Shown piece by piece: positions 53,775 to 62,816 of a stretch of DNA of 64,000 bases (positions within the stretch are counted from its first letter, which is position 1; the number at the start of each line of letters is the position of its first letter). Under the pieces are notes generated by a model. It saw nothing but the letters and a program-made list of their open reading frames with translations. It searched no databases and was not told the origin of the DNA. The stretch lies in contig VIEA01000001.1 in NCBI GenBank assembly GCA_008087055.1, forward strand, positions 843,346-907,345. Reading direction: 5' to 3'. Both the position numbers and the translations under genes were made by a program. Source of the stretch: Gammaproteobacteria bacterium LSUCC0096 (GTDB taxonomy: Bacteria; Pseudomonadota; Gammaproteobacteria; Pseudomonadales; Litorivicinaceae).

Positions 53775-54242
53775 TTACGCGCCCATCAACTGTTGCGCTT
53801 GACCAATCCAGTCATCACGCTTGATTCGACCAGCAAACTTAACAACATTCGCTTCAAGGTCTTTAATCTCGGCATCAGTCAATGCCGCAATCTGTGCATA
53901 TGAGGTGATTCCCGCATCCTGCAGTTTCTTCTCAAGGCCAGGGCCTACACCTGAAATTTGCTTTAAGTCGTCCTGACGAACCGGCGCCTGTGCAATCGCT
54001 TTGGTCTCCGATGCACGCTTTGGCTTAGCTGATTTTTTTTTCGCGTCACTTGAAGTAACGGAGGGAAACATCAGTTCGATGGTCTCTGCCGGAGTCATCT
54101 CGACAAAACTAAACTCCATCATTGCTCGATTGAGCGCAAGAGAATCATCAATCATTTTGCTAAACATCGCATTCGATTGTGCGATGACTGCTTCTGCCTG
54201 CTTTAACGTATACATCGTTAAAGACGTATCAATTTGGTACAT
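53775..54242 (-). CDS. Phasin-like protein with C-terminal helix-hairpin-helix
   Basis: 155 residues from ATG 54242, which has GGAGG 5 bp upstream; the longer frame to 54341 lacks this. The N-terminal about 75 residues are an amphipathic helix region (YTLKQAEAVIAQSNAMFSKM, TPAETIELMFPS) like phasins that coat polyhydroxyalkanoate granules. A Lys/Ala-rich linker (KKKSAKPKRASETK) follows, then a helix-hairpin-helix module DLKQISGVGPGLEKKLQDAGI. The last is a DNA- or protein-binding fold. A phasin that can bridge granules and DNA is plausible but inferred. Confidence 0.78.
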   Translation of the reverse strand: MYQIDTSLTMYTLKQAEAVIAQSNAMFSKMIDDSLALNRAMMEFSFVEMTPAETIELMFPSVTSSDAKKKSAKPKRASETKAIAQAPVRQDDLKQISGVGPGLEKKLQDAGITSYAQIAALTDAEIKDLEANVVKFAGRIKRDDWIGQAQQLMGA

Positions 54243-54265
54243 AGTTGCCTCCACGTAGTGTGTTA

Positions 54266-54313
54266 GTGCACTGCACAATAATGCAAATATACCTCTATTT
54301 TTTTGCAATGCAA
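54266..54313 (-). promoter_or_regulatory. Phasin promoter with two TGCA-N-TGCA operators (PhaR-type candidates)
   Basis: Perfect palindromes TTGCA-A-TGCAA (54303-54313) and GTGCA-C-TGCAC (54266-54276). Reading leftwards, -35 TTGCAT (54313-54308) lies inside the first, -10 TATATT (54291-54286) follows after 16 bp, and the second covers about +4 to +14. This arrangement suits a repressor. The motif resembles those of PhaR, which releases DNA when PHA granules form. Confidence 0.6.
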
Positions 54314-54385
54314 CAAAAATCATTCTGTTGACCTCAGACAAAAGTCGGTCACAATGACGCTAGAAACCAAGCATCAGGATGGCTT

Positions 54386-55117
54386 ATGGGATCAGAACAG
54401 CAGTTCAAGCAGATCGAGTCAACGGAATCGGCTCGTTGCAACCAGTGTGCTCTTCACGCACTTTGTCTTCCCGGAATCGTGGGTTGTTTCAACTCAGCAC
54501 TCGGACCAATCGTTGCTGATGATGTGACTATCGCAAAGGGCCAGGCTCTTTATAATCACGGCGAAAGAGCTGACAACTTATATGTTGTGAAAAGCGGTGC
54601 ATTTAAAATTATGACTCCGCTCTGTGGTCATGACTCACATGTTTCTGGGTTTAGAATGCCAGGCGATCTTGTGGGTGCTTGCGGCCTCACGTGTGGTCAG
54701 TATGCATTTACAGCACAAGCGCTGGATCGCTCTACTGTCTGCCGACTTCCATTGGATCGATTGCGCGAAGCACAACTTAGGCAGCCTATGCTGACCCAAG
54801 GCCTCTTACAGGCACTTTCAAACCAAGCAGCCCAATCACAGCGTCAAGTGACGCGGACCAATCTTCCAGCGCTTGCTCGTTTTGCATTGTTCATCAAAGA
54901 CATCAGCTCACATCATCAAAGGCGACATCTATCAGCGACGGAGTTCGACTTGCCGATGCCGCGAACAGATATTGCTGATTTCCTTGCCCTAGCGCCAGAA
55001 ACAATCAGTCGTTTGATTGCTTCCTTAACAAAGCAGGAGGTCTTGGTCTTTGAGGGTAAGACAGTTCGTGTCTTAAATCGCCAGGCACTGGAGAATGCGT
55101 GCGAGGCGCTCAACTGA
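54386..55117 (+). CDS. fnr: Oxygen-sensing Crp/Fnr-family regulator
   Basis: 243 residues with all FNR features. N-terminal cysteines C18, C21 and C27 in CNQCALHALC (C-x2-C-x5-C) plus central C119 (STVC) can hold a [4Fe-4S] cluster. A cyclic-nucleotide-type beta barrel and dimer helix follow, then the recognition helix with ETISR, which predicts the TTGAT-N4-ATCAA box. AGGA precedes the ATG at 6 bp. It probably controls the shift to low-oxygen metabolism. The 3' end overlaps the next gene by 19 bp. I saw no obvious FNR box in front of it. Confidence 0.95.
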   Translation: MGSEQQFKQIESTESARCNQCALHALCLPGIVGCFNSALGPIVADDVTIAKGQALYNHGERADNLYVVKSGAFKIMTPLCGHDSHVSGFRMPGDLVGACGLTCGQYAFTAQALDRSTVCRLPLDRLREAQLRQPMLTQGLLQALSNQAAQSQRQVTRTNLPALARFALFIKDISSHHQRRHLSATEFDLPMPRTDIADFLALAPETISRLIASLTKQEVLVFEGKTVRVLNRQALENACEALN

Positions 55118-56283
55118 TCCGAGATAAAGGATTCATTGGGCTTCTCGTGACCATGTTTGCGGGAGCTGCCAATGACAATCTCGTCAAAACAGCGTTTGTT
55201 GTCGCAATTACCGCGCTCTCATGGGATGTTTTTGCGCTCAACTCGGTCATTCTCGCAAACGCAGCAGCCCTGTGCTTCATTCTCCCTTTTATTGTTCTAG
55301 CAGGATTCTCTGCACATCAAGCCAATGTCCAACCGCCGAAACGCTGGCTGATGGCTCTCAAAACAATAGAGCTCGGACTAGCAATCGCTTCAGGACTAGC
55401 CATATATTTTGAACTTGGTTGGCTCTTACTTCTGTGCATAGCAGGATTCGGTGTTCAGTCAGCCCTGATTGGACCCTTGAAATACTCTCTAATTCCACGG
55501 CTAACTCAAGATTCAGAGCTATTGAATAAGAATGCATGGATGGAATCCGCCACATTTGTCGCCATTCTCATCGGTACATTGGTAGCTTCTGACTGGATTG
55601 TTGACTCTTCCATGGAACTCATTGCGCTGATCCTGCTGATTGCGTGTATCGGCATTGCGGGCATTTCCCCTCTACCTCAGTTTGATGGCCGATCAGACTA
55701 TGAGCAGCAATCAATTAAGGAGTTAGTACATCAACAACGAAAAGACGTACGCTCAATGTCTGCCATTTGGTGTATTAGCGGTTTCTGGGGTGTGGGTTCT
55801 GTTTGGCTGACCCACCTTCCTGTCCTTGCCGTCGAGACTTGGAAGCTCTCCCCTCAATCGGTTGGCACCCTACTCAGCTACTTTGTTCTCGGCATCACAC
55901 TTGGTGCATTCCTTGGCGTTTTATTAAAAGACCGACAGATCATTGCGAGAATCCTCGGAGGATCGAGCATCATGGTGGCAGGCTCTTTAATTTTGCAGGG
56001 AGGCCAATACGAAATAGCTGCGTTAGGGCTCATCCTAACGAGTGCTGGCGGAGGATTTCTTGCGCTCCCCTTATACACACTGCTCCAAGACGATCAGTTA
56101 GCGGTTGCTGATCGTATCGCCGTGAATAACATTGCTAATGCGATGATGATTGTAGGGACAGCCATTGCTTCGTTGGTGGTGGTTGGCTTACTCGGATTCG
56201 ATCTATTACTTTGGCTCCTGCTTTTGAGCTTCGGACAATTGCTCCTCTGCTTGTACCATCGCCGCAATTTGAGCCTCAGCTAG
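55099..56283 (+). CDS. lplT: MFS transporter, LplT-like (lysophospholipid transporter)
   Basis: 394-residue inner-membrane protein of about twelve helices. It has the LplT features: an early FAGAANDNLVKTA motif and GPLKYSLIPRLTQDSELLNKNAWMES after TM4. LplT flips lysophospholipids inwards for re-acylation; no acyltransferase partner (Aas) is next to it here. The start is GTG at 55099 inside fnr, with GGAG about 6 bp upstream. The 3' end overlaps convergent ycgL by 78 bp, and no terminator is visible. Confidence 0.85.
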   Translation: MRGAQLIRDKGFIGLLVTMFAGAANDNLVKTAFVVAITALSWDVFALNSVILANAAALCFILPFIVLAGFSAHQANVQPPKRWLMALKTIELGLAIASGLAIYFELGWLLLLCIAGFGVQSALIGPLKYSLIPRLTQDSELLNKNAWMESATFVAILIGTLVASDWIVDSSMELIALILLIACIGIAGISPLPQFDGRSDYEQQSIKELVHQQRKDVRSMSAIWCISGFWGVGSVWLTHLPVLAVETWKLSPQSVGTLLSYFVLGITLGAFLGVLLKDRQIIARILGGSSIMVAGSLILQGGQYEIAALGLILTSAGGGFLALPLYTLLQDDQLAVADRIAVNNIANAMMIVGTAIASLVVVGLLGFDLLLWLLLLSFGQLLLCLYHRRNLSLS

Positions 56284-56523
56284 GGCCTCAGGCGGAGGTG
56301 GCATTTGCAGGAAATAGCCTTTTTGTTCAATACCTTCAAGAACATCAGATGCTTTAACGCGAGCCAATTTCTTCTCTTTGGTTAATGGCAAAATCATCAC
56401 AGATTCTGTACGACCGAGGGTTCCAAGCAGATCTTCAGGTACTTTTTTCAGCCCATCTTTTTGATCGACGTAGAGATACATCTCTTCTTTTTTATTGCCT
56501 TTAAAAATCTCAACTATACGCAA
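56206..56523 (-). CDS. ycgL: YcgL family protein (UPF0745)
   Basis: 105 residues. Family core MYLYVDQKDGLKKVPEDLLGTLGR, VMILPLTKEKKLARV and GYFLQMPPPPE. Function unknown; found next to rnd across gammaproteobacteria. I take a TTG start at 56523 (reading MRIVEIFKG) because AAGGGA lies 6 bp upstream and the length matches the family; ATGs at 56553 and 56568 would add residues without a ribosome-binding site. It overlaps the rnd stop by 10 bp and the convergent lplT gene by 78 bp. Confidence 0.88.
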   Translation of the reverse strand: MRIVEIFKGNKKEEMYLYVDQKDGLKKVPEDLLGTLGRTESVMILPLTKEKKLARVKASDVLEGIEQKGYFLQMPPPPEALAEAQIAAMVQAEEQLSEAQKQEPK

Positions 56524-57596
56524 AATACATCCCTTAGTAATTCTTGGCGCCATCCGGTGGGCACCCATTGCCTGCCATCAAGAGAAGCAACGAGATGACG
56601 TTTTTTGACAAGCATCTCAGGCGCAATCCCAAGATCCTTAGCAATGGCCTCAACTTTGCCTTGCCGATCTTTCAAAGCGTCCTTCAAACGCTTTGAAAGC
56701 GGCGGCGGCGGCGGCGAAATAGTTCCAGCTTCGAGAGCTTCATCAATGACGACCTTCAACTGTCCACCAAAACGATCCGCTTGTTTATCTGTTAACCCAT
56801 GCTGACTGACTAATTGATGATGACGACCGACGTTGCCAGCCGCTGCTAATGAAAAGAGGGACTGATCACTCAGAACTTGCTTGCGCGGACGATCAACCCG
56901 ACGCGCAGCATCTTCACGCCACTGAACTAGATGCACAAGTCGAGACATACCTTCTGGACTCAAACGCCACGCGTTCCCAAATTTGTGTACCTGTGTCTCA
57001 ATGTCACCATCCAACAAAATGATTGAATTCCGCTCTTGGATCGACTGCATTTCTTCATCCATCCAATGCAACCTCCCTGCTTTTTCGAGCTGACTGTACA
57101 GAATCTCGTGTATTGGACCCAAGACTAAAACATCTTCTTTTGCGTACTGACACTGCGCATCAGACAAGGGACGCTTTGTCCAGTCAGATCTGGTTTCTTC
57201 TTTTGAGAGCTCCTTGCCCAAGAGCTCTGACACCAGCGCAGACAAGCTGAGAGATATTTTGTCATTCAGTAATGCATAAGCGACCTGCGTATCAAATACA
57301 GGTGATGGAATGGACCCAGTTAATCGAAACAGCACTTCATAATCTTCTTGCGCCGCATGCAAGATGGAGGTGGTTGTTCCTCTAAGGGCGCCACCCAATC
57401 CACTTAAATCAAGATTCGCTAGCGGATCAATCAGATACGCATCCCCATCCATCGCCACCTGAATGAGGCCCGGCCTAGGGTGAAATGTCGAAACACGGAC
57501 AAACTCCGTATCGAGTCCAATTGTTGATGCGCCATGAATCGCACTCACTAGCGTATCAAGCTGCGCCTGTTGATCGATCCAACCGGAAACGCTCAA
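56514..57596 (-). CDS. rnd: Ribonuclease D
   Basis: 3'-5' exoribonuclease that trims tRNA and other stable RNA ends. 360 residues. The DEDD exonuclease motifs are GLDTEFVRVSTFHPRPGLIQ, HAAQEDYEVL and QYAKEDVLVL, followed by two HRDC-type helical domains (WREDAARRVDRPRKQVLSD; SKRLKDALKDRQGKVEAIA). The start is TTG at 57596, overlapping the recR stop (TTGA). It sits in the dnaX-ybaB-recR-rnd-ycgL leftward run, in which each gene overlaps the next. Confidence 0.96.
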   Translation of the reverse strand: MSVSGWIDQQAQLDTLVSAIHGASTIGLDTEFVRVSTFHPRPGLIQVAMDGDAYLIDPLANLDLSGLGGALRGTTTSILHAAQEDYEVLFRLTGSIPSPVFDTQVAYALLNDKISLSLSALVSELLGKELSKEETRSDWTKRPLSDAQCQYAKEDVLVLGPIHEILYSQLEKAGRLHWMDEEMQSIQERNSIILLDGDIETQVHKFGNAWRLSPEGMSRLVHLVQWREDAARRVDRPRKQVLSDQSLFSLAAAGNVGRHHQLVSQHGLTDKQADRFGGQLKVVIDEALEAGTISPPPPPLSKRLKDALKDRQGKVEAIAKDLGIAPEMLVKKRHLVASLDGRQWVPTGWRQELLRDVFCV

Positions 57597-58192
57597 AACT
57601 TAATCTCTGTGCGTGATGCAAGCGCCTGTGAAAGCGTCGAGACATCAATATGATCCAACTCACCTCCAACGGGCACACCTTGCGCCAAGCGAGTCACACG
57701 TGTTTGCCCACTGAGACTCGATACGATTTGATGGGTGGTTACCTCGCCCTCTACAGTTGATGCTAAAGCGACCAGACACTCAGACGGCTTCTCATCATGC
57801 ACGCGCTGTATTAACCGCGACAATCCAATTTCCTCGGGTCCAAGCCCTTCAAGTGGACTCAGAAGTCCAGAGAGGCAGTGATAGTGACCTTTAAATAAAC
57901 CAGACTGCTCAATTGCCAAAATATCGCTAGGGGATGAGACAACACAAAGAAGTGTTCGATCACGCGAGGAGTCCTGGCAAATTCGACACGGTTGGATTTC
58001 CGTGAGATTACTGCAGATCTCACAATGCTCAATCATTTCGAGCGCCTGCGCCAAAACATCTGCAAGATGCAGTCCTCTTTCACGATCCCTCTCAAGTAAA
58101 TGCAAGGCCATGCGCGAAGCCGATCGCGGTCCAACACCAGGCAGACACCGGAGCGCTTTTTCGAGGCTGGTTAATAGCGGAGAAACACTCAT
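57593..58192 (-). CDS. recR: Recombination protein RecR
   Basis: Zinc-finger and Toprim protein that with RecO and RecF loads RecA at gaps. 199 residues. Helix-hairpin-helix LRCLPGVGPRSASRMALHLL, zinc finger CEICSNLTEIQPCRIC, Toprim domain with LCVVSSPSDILAIEQSG and HCLSGLLSPLEG. The ATG overlaps the ybaB stop (ATGA), the standard dnaX-ybaB-recR order. Confidence 0.97.
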   Translation of the reverse strand: MSVSPLLTSLEKALRCLPGVGPRSASRMALHLLERDRERGLHLADVLAQALEMIEHCEICSNLTEIQPCRICQDSSRDRTLLCVVSSPSDILAIEQSGLFKGHYHCLSGLLSPLEGLGPEEIGLSRLIQRVHDEKPSECLVALASTVEGEVTTHQIVSSLSGQTRVTRLAQGVPVGGELDHIDVSTLSQALASRTEIKF

Positions 58193-58518
58193 GAGAACGG
58201 GAATTTAAACCCTGGTGGTAAGTTCAAGCCTTGAGTTAATGACCCCATCGACTCTTGTTTCAATGCCTCAAGCTTCCGATTTGCATCGTTAATTGCAGAC
58301 GCAACGAGCTCGCCAACAATCTCCGGATCATCTGCCAAAACATTTGGATTGATCACGACAGACTTACAATCGCCCTGACCATTCAAGGTCACAGTTACAA
58401 GGCCAGCTCCAGACTCGCCCACCACTTCTTTCTCAGAGAGCTGAGCTTGAGCTTCTTTCATCTGCTCAGCCACCTTCTGAGCCTGCTTCATCATTTCTTG
58501 AAGCGGACCATCAAACAT
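58189..58518 (-). CDS. ybaB: Nucleoid-associated protein YbaB/EbfC
   Basis: 109-residue small dimeric DNA-binding protein, the same length as in E. coli. Sequence starts MFDGPLQEMMKQAQKVAEQM and has the beta-strand part VTVTLNGQGDCKSVVINP. ATG 58518 is chosen because GGAGG stands 5 bp before it; a longer frame to 58587 only overlaps dnaX. It overlaps dnaX by 8 bp and recR by 4 bp. Confidence 0.96.
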   Translation of the reverse strand: MFDGPLQEMMKQAQKVAEQMKEAQAQLSEKEVVGESGAGLVTVTLNGQGDCKSVVINPNVLADDPEIVGELVASAINDANRKLEALKQESMGSLTQGLNLPPGFKFPFS

Positions 58519-60424
58519 GTGTTCCTCCATCTCTTGGCTCAATCGACTCTGTACGTATTGTTGCATCGAAACGCTCCGTAAGTGCACTCACAAAGGGATC
58601 CTCAGCAAATTGACTCTTTGCTAGAGCGAGTCGCTCTTCTTGCAATCGCATGCGGTACCCTTCCGGCGTTTCAGGTAGATCAGTGCGAGTTTCAACAACG
58701 ATTGATGGCGCCTGCCCGAACTGTAACGCAAAAGCCTCAGCGACCCGACGTCGATGCATGTCATTCAACAAACTTTCTGTATGAGAGTTCGTAGCCAACA
58801 CGACAGCATCTCTGTCTGCCGAAACTAAAACGGTTTGGGCGATCAATGATGCAGTCATTCCATGGAGATCGAGTAAACGACTCTCGAATACCCAAGCATC
58901 GGGAGACAACGACAATTCTAACGGAGGGGGTTCGTTTCCATCATCTCCGTTATCAAGATCCCCACTCTCGCTGTATTGGTTCGCATCTGACAGTAATTGC
59001 GATCCGATTTCTGCGCTCACGAGCGTTGGAGCAGGTTGAGGCTGGGTTGGAATTGTTGGTCTGTCAGCCTGTGAGTCTTGAATTCCCAGGTCAGATTTGT
59101 CGCCAACCGATGGCTCTTCCGCGACAGTCTGCATCACTTCGGTCTTGGGTACTGGGATTGCCTCTGAATCTGACTTTGATTCGACTACTGGAACTTGCAT
59201 CTCCACCGAAGCAACTGACTCAGCTGGTTGCTGTTCGGTTGTACTGTCAACGCTTGGGGCGGGCTCTGGGTCCGACTGTGAGTCTGATTCGGTTGTTGCC
59301 TTAGAGGAGGCAGAGGCCGATACCACCTCGCCAGCCCGAGCTGGCCGAAACGCGATCATACGCAACACCAACATCTCAAATGCAGATCGAGCATCGGATG
59401 CGAGCGGTAAGTCACGATATCCAGTTAGCGCAAACTGATAGGCCAACTGCAAAAATTCTGGAGACATCTGCGTTGCCAGTTCTCGTACTGCTTTTTGCTC
59501 GCTTGGTGACAGATGGCTGATCCCTTGATCATTGATCTGAGCAATAGCAACCTGATGCAGCATCGACTGCACCCCACTCACTAGCGCCATCCAGTCTGGG
59601 GTTTCTCGGGAGAGCTGCTCAATACGCTGCAACGCATCAGCCGCCTGCCCATTTGCAATATCCCCGAGTAATGCAGGAATTTCGGATACTCCTTGAGTCC
59701 CGAGCATTTCAATCACGTTGGCTGTTGTGACTGAGCCTTCGCCATGCGCGATTGCTTGATCAAGAAGAGTCATCGCATCACGAACAGACCCTCGACCCGC
59801 TTTTGCAAGATGCCAAAGTGCGTCTTTATCGAATGAGACCTGTTCTGCGGTTAATACGTGCTCCAAATGAGATTCAACTAAATCAGGACTCAAGTCCCTG
59901 AGATGAAACTGTAAGCATCGTGATAAAACGGTCGGCAGCAGTTTTTGAGGATCTGTTGTTGCGAGTAAGAAAACAACGTGTCCAGGTGGTTCCTCTAGGG
60001 TTTTCAGCAACGCATTAAATGAATGCGTTGTAAGCATGTGCACCTCATCGATGAGATAAACCTTATAACGGCCTTGGCTCGGCGCATAGCTCACATTTTC
60101 TAGGAGTTCACGCGTGTCATCCACTTTCGTCCGACTGGCTGCATCGACTTCCAATAGATCAACAAACCGATTTTCAGAGATTGCCCGACAATTCGAACAT
60201 TCACCACAGGGTGTTGATGAGACGCCCTTCTCGCAATTTAAACAACGAGCCAAGATACGTGCGATGGTCGTTTTACCAACGCCACGAGTACCCGTAAAGA
60301 GATACGCATGATGCAAACGGCCAGAATCGAGAGCATGCGTTAACGCCTTGCGCACGTGCTCTTGACCGATCAACTGCTCAAATGTGGTCGGGCGCCATTT
60401 TCTGGCTAAGACCTGCTGACTCAT
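58511..60424 (-). CDS. dnaX: DNA polymerase III subunits gamma/tau
   Basis: Clamp-loader ATPase and replisome organiser. 637 residues. AAA+ part with Walker A GTRGVGKTT, a zinc module CLNCEKGVSSTPCGECSNC, Walker B YLIDEVHML and sensor LATTDPQKLLPTVLSRC. A long Ser/Glu/Pro-rich linker (about residues 365-500) precedes the tau C-terminal domain. I find no A-AAA-AAG slippery run like that producing gamma in E. coli, so only tau may be made. GAGG lies 5 bp before the ATG. The 4.5S RNA gene is just upstream. Confidence 0.97.
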   Translation of the reverse strand: MSQQVLARKWRPTTFEQLIGQEHVRKALTHALDSGRLHHAYLFTGTRGVGKTTIARILARCLNCEKGVSSTPCGECSNCRAISENRFVDLLEVDAASRTKVDDTRELLENVSYAPSQGRYKVYLIDEVHMLTTHSFNALLKTLEEPPGHVVFLLATTDPQKLLPTVLSRCLQFHLRDLSPDLVESHLEHVLTAEQVSFDKDALWHLAKAGRGSVRDAMTLLDQAIAHGEGSVTTANVIEMLGTQGVSEIPALLGDIANGQAADALQRIEQLSRETPDWMALVSGVQSMLHQVAIAQINDQGISHLSPSEQKAVRELATQMSPEFLQLAYQFALTGYRDLPLASDARSAFEMLVLRMIAFRPARAGEVVSASASSKATTESDSQSDPEPAPSVDSTTEQQPAESVASVEMQVPVVESKSDSEAIPVPKTEVMQTVAEEPSVGDKSDLGIQDSQADRPTIPTQPQPAPTLVSAEIGSQLLSDANQYSESGDLDNGDDGNEPPPLELSLSPDAWVFESRLLDLHGMTASLIAQTVLVSADRDAVVLATNSHTESLLNDMHRRRVAEAFALQFGQAPSIVVETRTDLPETPEGYRMRLQEERLALAKSQFAEDPFVSALTERFDATIRTESIEPRDGGTHV

Positions 60425-60445
60425 GCATGCCTCTTATGACTGGAA

Positions 60446-60556
60446 GCAACTCCTGCCAGCCGCACCCCGGCACACCAAATATCCGCTGCCGCTGCTCCCT
60501 TCCGGGCCTGACGGGGTTCACAAATATCCAATTGCGAGGGGACCGACAAGAGTCAC
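60446..60556 (-). ncRNA. ffs: 4.5S signal recognition particle RNA
   Basis: About 111 nt; ends approximate. The Ffh-binding domain is clear at 60491-60512, reading leftwards GTCAGGCCCGGAAGGGAGCA and GC, with the GGAA tetraloop, internal-loop bases and the opposite strand AGCAGC. Distal arms pair as ACTC-TTG with CAGGAGT, and GCCGGGGTGCGGCTGGCAGG resembles the 3' arm of E. coli ffs. It lies 22 bp before dnaX. With Ffh it targets membrane proteins to SecYEG. Confidence 0.9.
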
Positions 60557-60563
60557 CATTGAA

Positions 60564-60579
60564 TCCCGATCGCTCGGGA
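60564..60579 (-). terminator. GCGA-capped hairpin between the TSUP gene and ffs
   Basis: Reading leftwards: TCCCGA, loop GCGA, TCGGGA: a 6-bp stem with a GNRA-type loop, 12 bp after the TSUP gene stop. Only TTC follows, so termination would be weak. It separates the dapA-bamC-purC-side operon from ffs. Confidence 0.4.
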
Positions 60580-60590
60580 GAGGTCTATTG

Positions 60591-61352
60591 TCACGGTAAC
60601 CATGCCTCCGATGCAAGTTTGATTGCCATCAGACTACACATCAAAACAACAAGTGGCCGAATCAACACGATTCCACGACCTAGCATGACCCGTGTTCCTA
60701 GCAAAGCGCCAAAGATTTGAGCCGGTATCATGACCATAACGGCAGACCACATAACCAAATCACTGGTCGCGAACATCAAAAATGCAGCCATATTGGTCAT
60801 GGCGTTGAAGAGTTTTGCATGAATTGTGGCTTCGCGTAGCCCAAGCCCGAGAACTGAAATCATCAATAACGCAAAGAGAGAGCCAGTTCCGGGGCCAAAA
60901 AAACCGTCATAGAAGCCAATGAAAGCGACTCCTGCCAGCGCGAGCATCCCAAAAGTTGGCGTTTGCTCAAGCGCAGTTTGTGGTAGTCGAACGAGACCGA
61001 AATACGCCGCAGCCGCCAACAATAAAATGGGAACAACACGATCCAGCCAATTCGCCTCAGACACTTCCCGTAAGCTCCATGCACCAGCAAGCGCCATCGC
61101 GAATGCGAGCAAAGCGTAAGGCCACAAAGCGCGTATTTTGAGGTGCCCTGAAGTCATGAGGCGTACTGAGGCAGTTAAGGTGCCGGCAAAAGCCTGGCAC
61201 TTATTTGTGGCTAATGCCTGAGCGGGGGTAAATCCCGCAAACAAAAAAGCTGGAATTGTGATGAGGCCACCACCGCCAGCCAGCGTATCAACAAACCCAG
61301 CGATAAAAGCAACAGCGGCTAAGAGAACCAGCCACTCAGCATCAATGATCAA
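60591..61352 (-). CDS. TSUP family transporter (TauE/SafE type)
   Basis: 253-residue inner-membrane protein with about eight helices and the two TSUP signatures [18 protein letters not shown] and [20 protein letters not shown]. Relatives move sulfite, sulfonates or other organic anions; the substrate is not readable. The start appears to be TTG at 61352 inside the end of purC (11-bp overlap), as no ATG precedes the first helix. Last gene of the dapA-bamC-hydrolase-purC run. Confidence 0.88.
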   Translation of the reverse strand: MIIDAEWLVLLAAVAFIAGFVDTLAGGGGLITIPAFLFAGFTPAQALATNKCQAFAGTLTASVRLMTSGHLKIRALWPYALLAFAMALAGAWSLREVSEANWLDRVVPILLLAAAAYFGLVRLPQTALEQTPTFGMLALAGVAFIGFYDGFFGPGTGSLFALLMISVLGLGLREATIHAKLFNAMTNMAAFLMFATSDLVMWSAVMVMIPAQIFGALLGTRVMLGRGIVLIRPLVVLMCSLMAIKLASEAWLP

Positions 61353-62058
61353 ATACGATTCCTAATCGCTCTGCCACTTCGCGATAGGCTTCTAATACGC
61401 CACCTAATTTCTGCCGAAAACGATCTTTATCTTTTTTCTCGCCAGTGACCTTGTCCCACAAACGGCAGCCATCAGGGCTGAATTCATCACCCAAAACAAT
61501 GTCACCATGGAAGCGACCGAATTCAAGCTTGAAGTCGACTAACTGAAGCCCGGCCTCTTCGAACATCGACTTGAGAACGCTATTGGTTTGAAGTGTCAGC
61601 TCATGCATACGAGCCATCTCTTCCCGAGTCGCCCATCCAAACGCTTCAACATGATGTTCTGTGATCATCGGGTCGTGTAACGCGTCATTTTTTAAAAACA
61701 ATTCGAAAAGTGGTGGATCGAAATTCAGTCCCTCTTCGACTCCAAGTCTGCGAACGAGAGACCCGGCTGCCTTATTTCGAACCACACACTCGACAGGAAT
61801 CATATCGAGCCGCTTCACGAGCGCATCGGTCGCACTGAGTCGCTCTACGAAATGGGTTGGAATCCCGGCATCAGCAAGCTGTGTCATGATGAACGCGTTG
61901 AACTGGTTGTTAATCGCCCCTTTTTCAGACAATTGCTCAATAATTTCGCCGTCGAACGCGGACGTGTCATCACGAAATTGCAGAACCAATAAATCTGGAT
62001 CTTCTGTCAAATATGCTGATTTCGCCTTTCCTTGGTATAACAAATCCAATGCGTTCAT
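61342..62058 (-). CDS. purC: Phosphoribosylaminoimidazole-succinocarboxamide synthase
   Basis: Purine biosynthesis: joins CAIR and aspartate with ATP to SAICAR. 238 residues, as in E. coli. Motifs [46 protein letters not shown] and the C-terminal [33 protein letters not shown] 62058 is chosen over 62079 because AGGA stands 5 bp before it and it overlaps the preceding stop as ATGA. It follows bamC with one hydrolase gene between, unlike E. coli where bamC and purC are adjacent. Confidence 0.97.
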   Translation of the reverse strand: MNALDLLYQGKAKSAYLTEDPDLLVLQFRDDTSAFDGEIIEQLSEKGAINNQFNAFIMTQLADAGIPTHFVERLSATDALVKRLDMIPVECVVRNKAAGSLVRRLGVEEGLNFDPPLFELFLKNDALHDPMITEHHVEAFGWATREEMARMHELTLQTNSVLKSMFEEAGLQLVDFKLEFGRFHGDIVLGDEFSPDGCRLWDKVTGEKKDKDRFRQKLGGVLEAYREVAERLGIVFDH

Positions 62059-62816
62059 GATGTTCCTATCTCTATCCAATTAAACCCATCTGATTGCGTT
62101 GCAACCAAACGCTGAATATTCTGATTTTCCAAGACACGATCGAGTCCCTCTTGAACACGTGTCGAGTCATTATTGGTCTCGCTAATATGGCACGCTACAA
62201 CAGTTTTGAGTCGATCACTAACGATTCGCTGCAAAAGTGCGCAAGCCTGTTCGTTGTTCAGATGCCCAAAATCACCACCAACTCGTGATTTTAAAAACGC
62301 TGGATACGGACCTTGATTTAGTAATTCGACATCATGGTTGAATTCAATCGAGATGGCATCCAAATCCTGGAAACCCTCGATGACGCGGTGCGACACGCTG
62401 CCCAAATCACTCAGTATTCCGAGCCGGATACCGTTACAGCTAAACACAAATTGCAGGGGCTCACGCGCGTCGTGAGGAACTGTTATTGGGCTGACTTCAA
62501 TGTCACCAATTGAAAATAAATCATTGATATATATTGGATTCGAATAACTTTCTTCGCCAACTTCGATCCAAGTGCCGCGCGACGCGTACACAGGAATCGA
62601 ATGTTTATTGGAAAGAGCCTCAACGCCACCCACATGATCGCTATGCTCATGGGTAACAACGATTGCAGACAAGTCATCCGGTCCAAGCCCCAACCGTTTT
62701 AAGCGCAATACGGCCTCTTTATAACTAAATCCACAATCTACGAGTACTATCGTGGTTTGGGATGCGACGACTGAACCATTGCCTCGACTACCGCTGCCGA
62801 GAGATGCGAATCGCAC
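62055..62816 (-). CDS. Metallo-beta-lactamase-fold hydrolase, YycJ/WalJ-like
   Basis: 253 residues. Starts [18 protein letters not shown] and carries the metal motif [10 protein letters not shown] (about residues 55-64), then [15 protein letters not shown] and a C-terminal VACHIS. It resembles the YycJ/WalJ group, proposed to act as DNA exonucleases, but the activity is unproven here. GTG start at 62816 shares a base with the bamC stop (TAGTG), and the stop overlaps purC. Confidence 0.9.
   Translation of the reverse strand: MRFASLGSGSRGNGSVVASQTTIVLVDCGFSYKEAVLRLKRLGLGPDDLSAIVVTHEHSDHVGGVEALSNKHSIPVYASRGTWIEVGEESYSNPIYINDLFSIGDIEVSPITVPHDAREPLQFVFSCNGIRLGILSDLGSVSHRVIEGFQDLDAISIEFNHDVELLNQGPYPAFLKSRVGGDFGHLNNEQACALLQRIVSDRLKTVVACHISETNNDSTRVQEGLDRVLENQNIQRLVATQSDGFNWIEIGTS

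Noticed and set aside
58511-60424. Programmed frameshift in dnaX
   Set aside because: No A-AAA-AAG-like slippery run is visible in the gene, so a separate gamma product is not supported.
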